DNA of 20,877 nucleotides from CAZBUB01 sp964494985 (GTDB lineage: Bacteria; Desulfobacterota; Desulfovibrionia; Desulfovibrionales; Desulfothermaceae). Numbering within the stretch: the stretch's first letter is position 1; each line of letters opens with the position of its first letter. Where the stretch lies: contig CAZBUB010000043.1 of NCBI GenBank assembly GCA_964494985.1, positions 1-20,877 of the forward strand, in the 5' to 3' direction. Positions 1-6,929 of this stretch are shown piece by piece. A model generated the notes under the pieces. That model saw nothing but the letters and a program-made list of their open reading frames with translations, ran no database searches and was not told the DNA's origin. The translations under genes were made by a program, and so were the position numbers.

Positions 1-55
1 GGAGATCAGGATCCACCGTGTCCAGCTGGCGCATGAGGCTGACGCTTATTTCCAT
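1..55 (-). CDS. Partial CDS, N-terminal end of an unidentified protein
   Basis: A reading frame begins with ATG at 55-53 on the minus strand and stays open to the window edge, giving 18 residues that start MEISVSLMRQLDTVDPDL. Only the start is present, so no family can be assigned. It lies about 200 bases downstream of glpK on the same strand and could be the next gene of a loose cluster. A weak AGG just ahead of the ATG may serve as ribosome binding site. It could be a chance frame. Confidence 0.35.
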   Translation of the reverse strand, partial: MEISVSLMRQLDTVDPDL

Positions 56-230
56 GCCTGTTCAAGCTCGTGCTTAGTTATGGAATGATTTCATATATAT
101 TTTTCTACGACTTACATGAGTTGCATGGTACGCAGGAAAGACCTAAATGTCTAGTTAAAGTGAGTGTCGCAGATTCAAGTACCCGCTCAATCATAAAGGG
201 GAGCCCCAGAAAGGAAACAGAATTCAATGT

Positions 231-260
231 CTCAGCAAACTAAGAAATGGTTTCACTGAG
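231..260 (-). terminator. Hairpin just after the glpK stop
   Basis: CTCAG (231-235) pairs with CTGAG (256-260), and AAAC (237-240) pairs with GTTT (250-253) inside it. The structure starts two bases past the glpK stop codon on the minus strand. The following bases are only moderately T-rich, so this is a weak terminator or a 3' end stabiliser. Confidence 0.35.
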
Positions 261-262
261 TA

Positions 263-1774
263 TCATTCCTCCCAGCCAAAGCTTTTTTCCACTGCTATCT
301 GCCACTTGGCATACTTGCTCCGTCTCAGCTCAGGCTCCATATTCGGGTTCCAGCGCTTGTCCTCAACCCAGTTGTTGCGCAGCTCTTCCCGGCCTGACCA
401 GAATCCGGAAGCAATGCCGGCGGCGTATGCCGCACCAAGGCAGGTGATCTCGGCCACCTGAGGCCGGATGACAGGAACGTCAAGAATATCTGCCTGGAAT
501 TGCATGAGCAGCTCATTGGTCACCATGCCCCCATCCACTTTGAGCTTGCTTAGCTCTACACCGGAATCCAGGTTCATGGCCTGGACAATGTCTTTGGTCT
601 GAAAGGCAGTAGCTTCCAGGACTGCCCTGGCCAGGTGATGCTTTGTTGCGTACCGGGTCAAACCAGCGATGATTCCCCGGGCATCCGGACGCCAATAAGG
701 GGCCAGAAGGCCGGAAAAAGCCGGGACCACGTAAACGCCCCCGGTGTCTTCCACCTGGGATGCCAGTTCCTCGGTTTCAGGTGCCGTATTGATCAGTCCC
801 AAGTTGTCTCTTAGCCACTGCACCAAGGCTCCGGCAATGGCGATGGCCCCTTCCAGGCAGTATGAGGGCTTGCGCCCGCTGAACTGATAGGCCAGGGTGG
901 TTAGCAATCCATGCCGGGAGGGGATAGGTTCGTGGCCAGTGTGCAGAAGTAGAAAACATCCGGTGCCATAGGTGTTCTTAGCTTCCCCGGGCGAAAAGCA
1001 GGTCTGACCTACCAGGGCGGCTTGCTGATCGCCCACAGCCCCGCAGACCGGGACTCTAGCCTTAAGCGGACCGCTTTCCGAGGTCGGCCCCCAGGTTGCG
1101 CTGTCGCTGGAGGGAACAATTCTGGGAAGTCCGGAGGAGGGGATATCCAAAATTCTGAGAATCTCTTCATCCCATTTTAAAGTCTGCAGATCCATGAGCA
1201 TGGTCCGGCTGGCATTGGTCACATCCGTGACATGGGCCCCACCTTGGGGACCTCCGGTCAACCACCAGATGATCCAGGTCTCCATGGTCCCGTATAAGGC
1301 ATCGCCTTTCTCTGCCGCCTGCCTGGCTTCAGGCACAGTGTCCAGAATCCATTTGATCTTGGGTCCGGCAAAATATGTGGAAACCGGCAGGCCGGTGGTC
1401 TCTCGGAACCGGTCCTGCCCGCCTTGGTCTATCAGCCGCCGGCAGATTTCGTAGGTCCGGGCGCACTGCCAGACAATGGCGTTAAAAAAGGGCCGGCCGG
1501 TACTGTGGTCCCAAACCACGGTGGTTTCCCGTTGGTTAGTGATGCCCACAGCAGCCAATTGTGATCCTTTGATGCCGGCCTTGGCCAGGGCCCCCTGGAT
1601 AACTTCCCTGGTGTTTTGCCAGATCTCCAGGGGGTCGTGCTCCACCCATCCGGGCTTGGGAAATATTTGACGGTGCTCTTTTTGATCCAGCCCCCTGATC
1701 CGACCTTGGTGGTCAAAGATAATGAACCGGCTGCTGGTGGTCCCCTGGTCAATGGCTCCAATAAACTCTGCCAT
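263..1774 (-). CDS. glpK: Glycerol kinase
   Basis: ATP-dependent kinase that converts glycerol to sn-glycerol 3-phosphate in the cytoplasm. The protein has 503 residues, the usual length for GlpK, and is complete. It opens with the FGGY-type phosphate-binding segment (GAIDQGTTSSRFIIFD, about residues 6-21). It then carries the GlpK-typical stretch ITNQRETTVVWD followed by NAIVWQCART, and later GAVGDQQAALVGQ, NTYGTGCF and VDGGMVTN. The ATG at 1774-1772 gives the normal N-terminus, with a weak AGGA upstream. No glpF or glycerol-3-phosphate dehydrogenase gene is visible next to it. It is divergent from msrA and shares a 305-base upstream region with it. The main alternative, another FGGY sugar kinase, is unlikely because the GlpK motifs are so well kept. 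Confidence 0.96.
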   Translation of the reverse strand: MAEFIGAIDQGTTSSRFIIFDHQGRIRGLDQKEHRQIFPKPGWVEHDPLEIWQNTREVIQGALAKAGIKGSQLAAVGITNQRETTVVWDHSTGRPFFNAIVWQCARTYEICRRLIDQGGQDRFRETTGLPVSTYFAGPKIKWILDTVPEARQAAEKGDALYGTMETWIIWWLTGGPQGGAHVTDVTNASRTMLMDLQTLKWDEEILRILDIPSSGLPRIVPSSDSATWGPTSESGPLKARVPVCGAVGDQQAALVGQTCFSPGEAKNTYGTGCFLLLHTGHEPIPSRHGLLTTLAYQFSGRKPSYCLEGAIAIAGALVQWLRDNLGLINTAPETEELASQVEDTGGVYVVPAFSGLLAPYWRPDARGIIAGLTRYATKHHLARAVLEATAFQTKDIVQAMNLDSGVELSKLKVDGGMVTNELLMQFQADILDVPVIRPQVAEITCLGAAYAAGIASGFWSGREELRNNWVEDKRWNPNMEPELRRSKYAKWQIAVEKSFGWEE

Positions 1775-2079
1775 AGCTGTTGGTCCTGAGTTAAAAATAT
1801 TGGTTGCTTCCTACTGTCAGTCGTCCTAACAAGCCTGCTCAACCAAGGGGGTGATTCGCAAGCTCATGCTTTCAAGCATTCCGCCTGCCCCTTGCAGGTC
1901 CGACGCGCTCAATATTGGCTATCTTGTCGACATCTCCATCATAACTATAAATCCCTCGAATGCCGTGAGCATGCATAATAAACAAGTTGGCAGTCAAAGA
2001 CTTGTAAAGATACCATCATTGATGTGCATTTGTGAATAATGGCTTTACAAGCATAGTGATAAGAATTATTATTAAAATT
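1775..2079. other. Divergent intergenic region between glpK and msrA
   Basis: No convincing gene is present in these 305 bases. The region must hold the promoters of glpK (minus) and msrA (plus). Its visible structure is the 9-bp inverted repeat at 2001-2009/2043-2051 with a small palindrome inside it, listed separately; the right arm lies within this region. A GTG at 2032 opens the msrA frame without a ribosome binding site, so I do not use it as the start. Confidence 0.5.
2001..2051. promoter_or_regulatory. Inverted repeat with nested palindrome upstream of msrA
   Basis: CTTGTAAAG (2001-2009) is repeated exactly as its reverse complement CTTTACAAG (2043-2051). The arms are 42 bp apart centre to centre, about four helical turns. 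CATCATTGATG (2013-2023) lies between them and is itself a palindrome with 5-bp arms. The position upstream of msrA and divergent to glpK fits an operator for a dimeric regulator or a leader hairpin. The regulator is unknown. Confidence 0.4.
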
Positions 2080-2146
2080 ATGTCTAGAATTTACACGACC
2101 CATATTTTCTTAGCCTTCATGCTTATGGCCATGAGCTTTTTTATAC

Positions 2147-2152
2147 AGGAGG
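2147..2152 (+). promoter_or_regulatory. Shine-Dalgarno site that favours the msrA start at 2161
   Basis: A perfect AGGAGG lies 8 bases before the ATG at 2161. The upstream in-frame starts (GTG 2032, ATG 2080) have no comparable site. This is the main reason for choosing 2161. Confidence 0.6.
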
Positions 2153-2160
2153 ATACAGGA

Positions 2161-2844
2161 ATGCTTTTTACCGGTTCACGAGCTGCAGCGCAGGATACGA
2201 TCCCGCCATTGGACGAAAAGGTCCCAGCCAATACTCAGACTGCCACTTTTGCCCTGGGCTGATTTTGGGGTCCTGACTCCCGGTTCGGGAGCATCCCTGG
2301 AGTGGTCAGAACCCGGGTAGGTTATTCAGGCGGGGAAAAGCCAGATCCCACCTACCATGATCTTGGAGATCATACTGAGACACTGCAGATTGACTACGAT
2401 CCAGGTGTGGTTTCCTACCCTGAGCTCCTGGAGGTCTTCTGGGAAAGCCATAGCCCGGAACAGGATACACGCTCCAGGCAGTACATGGCAGCAGTCTTCT
2501 ATCATGACCAGGCGCAAAAAGAGGCGATTGACAAAAGCCTGGATCGCCTCAAATCCAAAATCAATGCCAGGATACAGACCCGCGTCCTGCCTTACACCGG
2601 GTTTACCAGGGCTGAAGATTATCACCAGAAGTATATCCTGCGTCAATCCCGGGCGCTTATGAGGGAGTTCCAGCGCATGTACCCCAGCCCTGAAAGGCTG
2701 GTGGATTCCACAGCTGCGGCCCGGGTGAACGGCTACCTGGCTGGCCACGGCGGATGTGCGCGGCTCAAGGCTGAGGTCAAACACCTTGGACTGTCGCCTG
2801 AAGGGACAGAGAGTCTTTTGCAAGCTGTCTGCGGCCGCAGATAG
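2161..2844 (+). CDS. msrA: Selenocysteine-containing peptide methionine sulfoxide reductase A
   Basis: Reduces methionine S-sulfoxide in proteins or free methionine. The frame runs from ATG 2161 through TGA at 2260-2262 to TAG at 2842-2844, 227 residues if TGA is read as selenocysteine (residue 34). The TGA falls exactly on the catalytic position of the MsrA motif GCFWG, giving GUFWG. The family pattern continues without a break: GVVRTRVGYSGG, DPTY, GDHTETLQIDYDP (with the active-site Glu) and FWESHSPEQ. C199 in GGCARL and C224 near the end are candidate resolving cysteines. A SECIS-like hairpin follows the TGA. AGGAGG at 2147 supports the 2161 start. The frame also extends back to ATG 2080 and would add a hydrophobic stretch (IFLAFMLMAMSFFI) resembling a signal peptide, with AAAQD as a possible cleavage site, so an exported form is possible. 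A standard gene finder would call only a truncated ORF from 2302. Confidence 0.88.
2267..2297 (+). promoter_or_regulatory. Predicted bacterial SECIS hairpin
   Basis: CTCCCG (2277-2282) pairs fully with CGGGAG (2286-2291) around a GTT loop. GGG (2268-2270) can pair with CCC (2295-2297) as a lower stem across an internal loop. The apical loop begins 20 bases after the TGA at 2260-2262 and has G as its first base, as expected for bacterial SECIS elements bound by SelB. Confidence 0.75.
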
Positions 2845-2874
2845 AGGTGTTTTGCAAACTAAGTGGAGGAGTTT

Positions 2875-3645
2875 ATGTCTGAACATGATTACCGGATCAA
2901 TCGGGATTTTTTAAAGGATTCCCTGCGCAAAAGAACAGATTTTTCCAGAACTGACCAGAACCTGGGTAGGCCAATGCCTCCTGTGCAGAAGCCTTTTGAT
3001 CCTGCCACTCCTCGGATAAGCCTTGCTGAGGCTGATCAATGGCAGGAAGTGGTCAGAGACCTCAGGTTGGATCAAATTATTGCCAACCGCAAAAGCAGAA
3101 GAAAATATACCCAGGAGCCTCTTCTTTTTGAGGAACTTTCCTTTCTGCTGTGGGCCACTCAAGGCTTACGCAGTGCGGTGGGTGGTGCAGCCAATTTCAG
3201 GACTGTGCCTTCTGCCGGGGCAAGGCACAGCTTTGAAACCTACCTGGTGGTCCAAAATATAGAAAAATTGAGCCCGGGCCTGTATCGTTTTCTGCCTCTA
3301 AATAATGAGCTGATTTTCATCAAAGAGATGCCCCGAGTCGAGCAGGCTTTGTCCAAGGCCGCCTTGGGTCAGCGATTTATAGCCACAGGCGCAGTCACTT
3401 TTATCTGGTCCTGTCTGCCCTATCGTATGGAATGGCGCTATGGACCCAACGCCTATCGAACGATTCTTATGGATGTCGGCCATGTCTGTCAGAATCTCTA
3501 TCTGGCCTGCGAAGCTATAGGTGGGGGGACCTGTGCTGTGGCAGCCTATGATCAGGAAGCAATGGATAGTCTTCTGGGCTTGGATGGCCATGATGAATTT
3601 ACTCTATATCTGGCTCCAGTGGGCAGAATCCCTTCCGTGCAGTAG
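2875..3645 (+). CDS. SagB/ThcOx-type nitroreductase-family oxidoreductase
   Basis: FMN-dependent oxidoreductase of the nitroreductase fold, SagB/ThcOx subgroup, 256 residues. The ATG at 2875 is chosen because GGAGGA (2865-2870) precedes it; an in-frame ATG at 2863 lacks such a site. Visible family signs are the FMN phosphate-contact segment NRKSRRKY (about residues 64-71), VPSAGARHSFETYLVV, the PGLYRF stretch, and near the end DVGHVCQNLYLACEAIGGGTCAVAAYD and LAPVGR. No azoline peptide precursor or YcaO cyclodehydratase gene is nearby, so this is a stand-alone member and not part of a sag-like toxin cluster. It starts 30 bases after msrA on the same strand and is probably cotranscribed. That pairing suggests a redox or stress role, but the substrate is unknown. 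Confidence 0.85.
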   Translation: MSEHDYRINRDFLKDSLRKRTDFSRTDQNLGRPMPPVQKPFDPATPRISLAEADQWQEVVRDLRLDQIIANRKSRRKYTQEPLLFEELSFLLWATQGLRSAVGGAANFRTVPSAGARHSFETYLVVQNIEKLSPGLYRFLPLNNELIFIKEMPRVEQALSKAALGQRFIATGAVTFIWSCLPYRMEWRYGPNAYRTILMDVGHVCQNLYLACEAIGGGTCAVAAYDQEAMDSLLGLDGHDEFTLYLAPVGRIPSVQ

Positions 3646-3765
3646 TTGAGTTGCTTGATTTGTAGTAACTATGCACCAGGTCCGGGGGTTCGGTCCACAG
3701 GACTCAAAAAAATCGCTCCTAAGAGTGCGTAAAGAAACAGGCGAGTTCTCCTTGTCCGAGGAAAG

Positions 3766-3793
3766 AGCCCTCTCGATGCACAATGAGAGGGCT
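3766..3793. terminator. Hairpin between converging genes
   Basis: AGCCCTCTC (3766-3774) pairs perfectly with GAGAGGGCT (3785-3793) around a 10-base loop. It sits between the end of the SagB-type gene (plus) and the end of the PilZ gene (minus). On the minus strand it is followed by CTTTCC, on the plus strand by no T run. It is most likely a terminator, better placed for the minus-strand gene. Confidence 0.5.
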
Positions 3794-3852
3794 TGCATGT
3801 AGCAGATAGTTTGCTGTTTAGATCTCTATGGAGAGCACGAAAAGAGAGTCAA

Positions 3853-4710
3853 TTAGTTCCTAGTCTGCATATGGTGCTGCTCCAGATATCTCTTCTGGGT
3901 CCAGGCGCACAGCTCCTCAGCTACGTTGCCCTGGATCTGGGACCATTTCAGCTTTTTGCCGTTGTTCACCTTGCCGTAGTGGGTGAATTCCAGACCTATG
4001 TCCAGGGTGCCGCCCATAAAATCTTCAAGCCTGTACTTGACCTTGCACTTTAGCCAGTGCTCCTCGCTTTCCTCGCCTGAGGGAGAGCGCAAAACCAGCC
4101 TGAGGACAAGGGAGGTGCCCTCGTTCCAGGTCTGGCCCATGTCCCTGAAGACCTTCAGGGACATGTGAAATTTCATCCCTCCGGCGGAGATGTCCACAAT
4201 CGTGAGAGTCCCGGAGCTTATGTGCTCTAAATGCAAAAGGGGCGGGTACAAGATAGGTTTCTGCCCGTCCTTGCTAGTCCCGATGAAACGGCCGCTCTCC
4301 CAGAGGTAAAAGCCCAGGATCTGTTTCGGGTCAGGCTCGACTCGCGGGCTGAACCGCATGCGGCCCATGTCCAGGCTGTCCGGCATGGCCAGGATCAGCT
4401 CCACAGAGCCTGCGGGGGTTTTTTCTGCTTTGATAATAGAGGTGGAGAACTTGAAGGAAGCGCCTCCTTTGTCCGCCCTGGAGAGGGAGAGGTCGAAGCA
4501 GCAGGAGACGGTAAAGCCCGCCCACTCAGGGTTCGATTCCTCCACCAAGGGGCCGGCCAGATGCAGGTGCTCCTTAGCGTAGCTTTTCAGGGTGCAGCTC
4601 AGGCTGAAGTTTTCGGTGGCCTCAGCAGGCATGGCCACAATCACAGTTCGGCCCTCCTTTTTCACGTCCCGGAATGCTGCCAGTATGCCTTCCTGATAGG
4701 AAATCTTCAT
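3853..4710 (-). CDS. PilZ domain protein, predicted c-di-GMP receptor
   Basis: Probable cytoplasmic cyclic-di-GMP effector of 285 residues. The C-terminal half shows the PilZ signature: RxxxR as R119-F-S-P-R123, then DxSxxG as D173-I-S-A-G-G178, then a GLEF strand at 239-242. These are the residues that clamp the c-di-GMP dimer in known PilZ proteins. The spacing of about 49 residues between the two parts is longer than usual and contains a charged insert. The N-terminal 115 residues look like a beta-rich partner domain as in YcgR-type proteins, which act on flagellar motors, but no flagellar gene is in the window, so the target is unknown. GGAGG lies upstream of the ATG at 4710-4708. The start overlaps the stop of a possible small upstream ORF (ATGA). 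Confidence 0.8.
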   Translation of the reverse strand: MKISYQEGILAAFRDVKKEGRTVIVAMPAEATENFSLSCTLKSYAKEHLHLAGPLVEESNPEWAGFTVSCCFDLSLSRADKGGASFKFSTSIIKAEKTPAGSVELILAMPDSLDMGRMRFSPRVEPDPKQILGFYLWESGRFIGTSKDGQKPILYPPLLHLEHISSGTLTIVDISAGGMKFHMSLKVFRDMGQTWNEGTSLVLRLVLRSPSGEESEEHWLKCKVKYRLEDFMGGTLDIGLEFTHYGKVNNGKKLKWSQIQGNVAEELCAWTQKRYLEQHHMQTRN

Positions 4711-4829
4711 GCAAGCCTCCAGCTCTGTCTCAGGACTCCTTCCGGGTGCTCCATAACGGTCCTGGCTGTTTCAGGGACTGCGCACAGGTCGAAGCGCTGC
4801 GCCTCAATGCTGAGTTTCTCTGTGTCCAT
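4707..4829 (-). CDS. Possible 40-residue leader protein coupled to the PilZ gene
   Basis: A minus-strand frame runs from ATG 4829-4827 to a TGA at 4709-4707 and encodes 40 residues starting MDTEKLSIEAQRFDLC. Its TGA overlaps the ATG of the PilZ gene as ATGA, the arrangement typical of translational coupling. Its codon choice resembles the neighbouring gene. Against it, no good Shine-Dalgarno site is seen and the product has no recognised family. It could be a chance frame or the remnant of a larger upstream gene. Confidence 0.4.
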   Translation of the reverse strand: MDTEKLSIEAQRFDLCAVPETARTVMEHPEGVLRQSWRLA

Positions 4830-5203
4830 TTTAATACACGACTTTCCTGGACCGGTCAAAAACAGTTCTCCATGGAACTTCTAAAGGAGCAGAAGTAGGG
4901 GCCGGGAGCCCTGTGGACCAAACCCCTGGGCCTTGGTTTCTTACAAGGTAAAGCATGGCCGGGCACAGGAGATAGCCTGCACTTGTAGAGGTAGCTACGA
5001 ATCATAGTACATACTGGAAAATGTCTTGCCTGTGAAGTGAGGAAAGAATAGACTAAGCTTTAAAAGCGCTCATAGCCTGCCGCGTTGCAGAATGGTGGGA
5101 AGATTTGCCTTGACATTACTTCCAAAAGGGATTTTGCTTGTACGAGAAACCTGATGTTATAGATTGTGGTCAAATTTTAATGTGTACACGGTGGGGGTGG
5201 ATC
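4830..5203. other. Gene-free region between the PilZ and PocR genes
   Basis: I see no supported gene in these 374 bases. The region lies between divergent genes and must hold promoters for both. A consensus -35 box TTGACA is at 5110-5115 but has no good -10 box 17 bases on. A second weak pair is TTGCTT (5134-5139) and TATAGA (5158-5163). GACCAAACCCCTGGGCC with TTGGTTTC after it (about 4916-4942) could form a short hairpin. Confidence 0.4.
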
Positions 5204-5716
5204 ATGAAAATAACAGATTTGCTTTCTAAGGAAGAATGGGCAGCATTTGAACGTGAATTTAAGGCCAAAACTGGTCTCAATTCCAATGTCTACGATCCGG
5301 ATGGCTTTACTTTCACTGGAGTAAAGAAACAGGGGGCCAACAAGATCTGCTCAACCATAAGATCCAAGCCAGAGGCGTTGCAGTCAGTATGTTCAGTGGC
5401 CCATCAGAATTTGGCCCAGATAGCCAGAAATACCAAGGCACCGGTGGTTGGAGAGTGCGACATAGGATTGCTCAAAATATGCGTGCCAGTGTTTGTCAAT
5501 GATGAATTCTTAGGTGTTGTGGGTGGGTGTGGACATTTACTTGAGGGCAGCGAAGTCGACACGTTCCTTATACATAAGTTGACAGGCCTGGAGGAATCAG
5601 AAGTCGCAGAATTGGCCCATGACGTCAAAGAAATACCCCAGGCAGAGGCAGATTCTGTGGCAGCAGAGATGCAGGAATGGGTCCAGACAACAGTGGACAG
5701 CTTCCACAAGAGCTGA
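5204..5716 (+). CDS. Stand-alone PocR sensory-domain protein
   Basis: A 170-residue protein made almost wholly of one PocR domain, a ligand-binding domain related to PAS folds and usually found at the front of regulators or histidine kinases. Here no DNA-binding or kinase domain is attached. The conserved cysteines are C49, C63, C85, C93 and C109. The core reads SVAHQNLAQIA, then APVVGECDIGLLKICVPVF (about 80-98), then GVVGGCG (104-110), which fits the family. The ATG at 5204 is chosen because GGGGGTGG precedes it and the family N-terminus begins there. It may use a partner signalling protein, or bind a metal or small hydrocarbon directly. The next gene starts 45 bases downstream and is probably in the same operon. 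Confidence 0.8.
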   Translation: MKITDLLSKEEWAAFEREFKAKTGLNSNVYDPDGFTFTGVKKQGANKICSTIRSKPEALQSVCSVAHQNLAQIARNTKAPVVGECDIGLLKICVPVFVNDEFLGVVGGCGHLLEGSEVDTFLIHKLTGLEESEVAELAHDVKEIPQAEADSVAAEMQEWVQTTVDSFHKS

Positions 5717-5761
5717 TCATCTCAATTCTATTTGCATAGAAAGTCCAGGTGAAGCTAAGTC

Positions 5762-6268
5762 ATGCCTGAGGAAGCCTCCACTCTTCCTGAGCAGATCATT
5801 CCCAAAGAGGAAGCCGTTTTCTGGTTGGATAAGCAGGGGTTTTGGCGCAATCGTCATGGCAAATTCCGCAAACCAAAAATCATTGCTCGTTTTCACACAC
5901 ATATCCAAAAAGATGAGCACGGCTATTACCTGACCCAGGATCATCCAATCTTTCGGGAAAAGGTCTATTTTCCCTATGAGGACACTGTTCTCTTTGTATT
6001 TCATGTGCAGAATAAAGGCCAGGACGTGGTCCTGACTCTAAACACTGGGCAGGAAGTTCCCCTTGCTCCTGACAAGCTGTTCATTCAAGATGATCATCTT
6101 TACCTGGACCTGGACGGAGAACGGGTCAAATTTTCAGAGCGGGCACTGGTCACCCTGTCCAAGTATATGTATTTTGACCAAAAGCAGTATGGGGCTTGGA
6201 TAGACTATCAAGGCCGAAAATGGTCTATTCCTGAGAATTCGGCCAGGGAGTTTGAAAGCTTGGGTTGA
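5762..6268 (+). CDS. DUF1285-like conserved hypothetical protein
   Basis: A 168-residue soluble protein of unknown function. The segment FWRNRHGKFRKPKIIARF followed by KDEHGYYLT and EKVYFPYEDTVLFVF (about residues 27-80) resembles the DUF1285 pattern of a W-x-x-x-G strand, a lone helix, a GYYL turn and a V/FxVED-type strand. The match is by eye and weak. There is no signal peptide or membrane segment. AGGTGA lies upstream of the ATG at 5762. It is 45 bases after the PocR gene and probably cotranscribed with it. A function linked to the PocR protein is possible only by context. Confidence 0.6.
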   Translation: MPEEASTLPEQIIPKEEAVFWLDKQGFWRNRHGKFRKPKIIARFHTHIQKDEHGYYLTQDHPIFREKVYFPYEDTVLFVFHVQNKGQDVVLTLNTGQEVPLAPDKLFIQDDHLYLDLDGERVKFSERALVTLSKYMYFDQKQYGAWIDYQGRKWSIPENSAREFESLG

Positions 6269-6328
6269 GCTTCTGGGCGGAAATGTCATGTATCAGCTAT
6301 TTTTCTTGGCCTGGGTCAAGAGTGACTA

Positions 6329-6356
6329 TTGACTTTTGAATTGTACTGAATAGAAA
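6329..6356 (+). promoter_or_regulatory. Possible sigma-70 type promoter upstream of the ferredoxin gene
   Basis: TTGACT (6329-6334) and TAGAAA (6351-6356) are separated by 16 bases and match 5 and 4 of the 6 consensus positions. The ferredoxin start is about 160 bases further on, leaving a long leader. This is a pattern match only. Confidence 0.3.
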
Positions 6357-6520
6357 AAATATAGGTCAAATTATGAAAATCTGTACCATAAAAGCAAAAG
6401 AGAATTGCGCTCGAAAGAAGTGCAGCAGTATAGAAATGGTGCGGCAACCTTTTTGTTCTCTGGGAACCTGAAGGAATTGCCACTGAAGAGGAACCTTTAA
6501 ACAGGAAAAAGGAGGGCGTT

Positions 6521-6712
6521 ATGGCTCAGGTAGTTTATGTTGACGAAGATGCATGCAGCGGGTGTGGCAGCTGTGAAGAGATCTGTCCCGAGGTTTTTTC
6601 CCTGAACGAGGAAACCGAGCTAGCCGAGGTTATTAAACCAGAAGGCGCTGACTGTGTGGAGGAAGCTATTGATACGTGCCCGGAAGAAGCTATTTCCTGG
6701 CAGGAAGAATAA
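6521..6712 (+). CDS. Ferredoxin with one [4Fe-4S] cluster
   Basis: Small acidic electron carrier of 63 residues in the cytoplasm. The cluster ligands are visible as C-S-G-C-G-S-C near residues 12-18, then C-P after EEI (CxxC spacing with the extra Cys), and C-P near residue 54 (DTCPEEAI). Only one full ligand set is present. This is the type common in Desulfovibrio-like sulfate reducers, where such ferredoxins link pyruvate oxidation and hydrogenases to other reductases. A perfect AAGGAGG precedes the ATG at 6521. A strong terminator follows 24 bases after the stop, so the gene is probably monocistronic. No oxidoreductase partner is adjacent. Confidence 0.93.
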   Translation: MAQVVYVDEDACSGCGSCEEICPEVFSLNEETELAEVIKPEGADCVEEAIDTCPEEAISWQEE

Positions 6713-6735
6713 AAAAGTAGGCTGAGATCTCCAAA

Positions 6736-6766
6736 GCAGGGCCTCATTATTGAGACCCTGCTTTTC
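6736..6766 (+). terminator. Rho-independent terminator of the ferredoxin gene
   Basis: GCAGGG (6736-6741) pairs with CCCTGC (6756-6761) and CTCA (6743-6746) pairs with TGAG (6751-6754) around a TTAT loop, followed by TTTTCTTGTTTC. On the opposite strand the stem is followed only by TTT, so it may also weakly stop transcription from mutY. Confidence 0.82.
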
Positions 6767-6929
6767 TTGTTTCTTGTCAGGCGCACCAAGAGACTCGTTT
6801 CATTTTTGGGCCTATCCCCAGAACACATAAAAAATTTTCCCTACCAGCAATAAAGCTTTGGCCTTGTTTCTGAGACTGGCAATGGAACGCCGCAACGTAT
6901 GGGTGGCTGAGTCTCGTTCTATGTGGCTT

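Noticed and set aside
2260..2262. TGA in msrA as a nonsense mutation or frameshift marking a pseudogene
   Set aside because: The break falls exactly on the catalytic Cys codon, no frame change is needed, the rest of the protein is intact, and a SECIS-like hairpin follows.
2302..2844. MsrA starting at the GTG at 2302
   Set aside because: This start would lack the catalytic GUFWG motif and has no proper ribosome binding site.
3672..3704. GGGGGTTCGGTCC, resembling a tRNA T-loop end
   Set aside because: No acceptor, D or anticodon arms can be built around it; not a tRNA or an attachment site.
4231..4884. Plus-strand open frame of 217 codons
   Set aside because: Antisense to the PilZ gene, which has the RxxxR and DxSxxG motifs.
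6373..6471. 32-codon plus-strand frame with four cysteines ahead of the ferredoxin gene
   Set aside because: Poor ribosome binding site, odd composition and no family; a chance frame is more likely.
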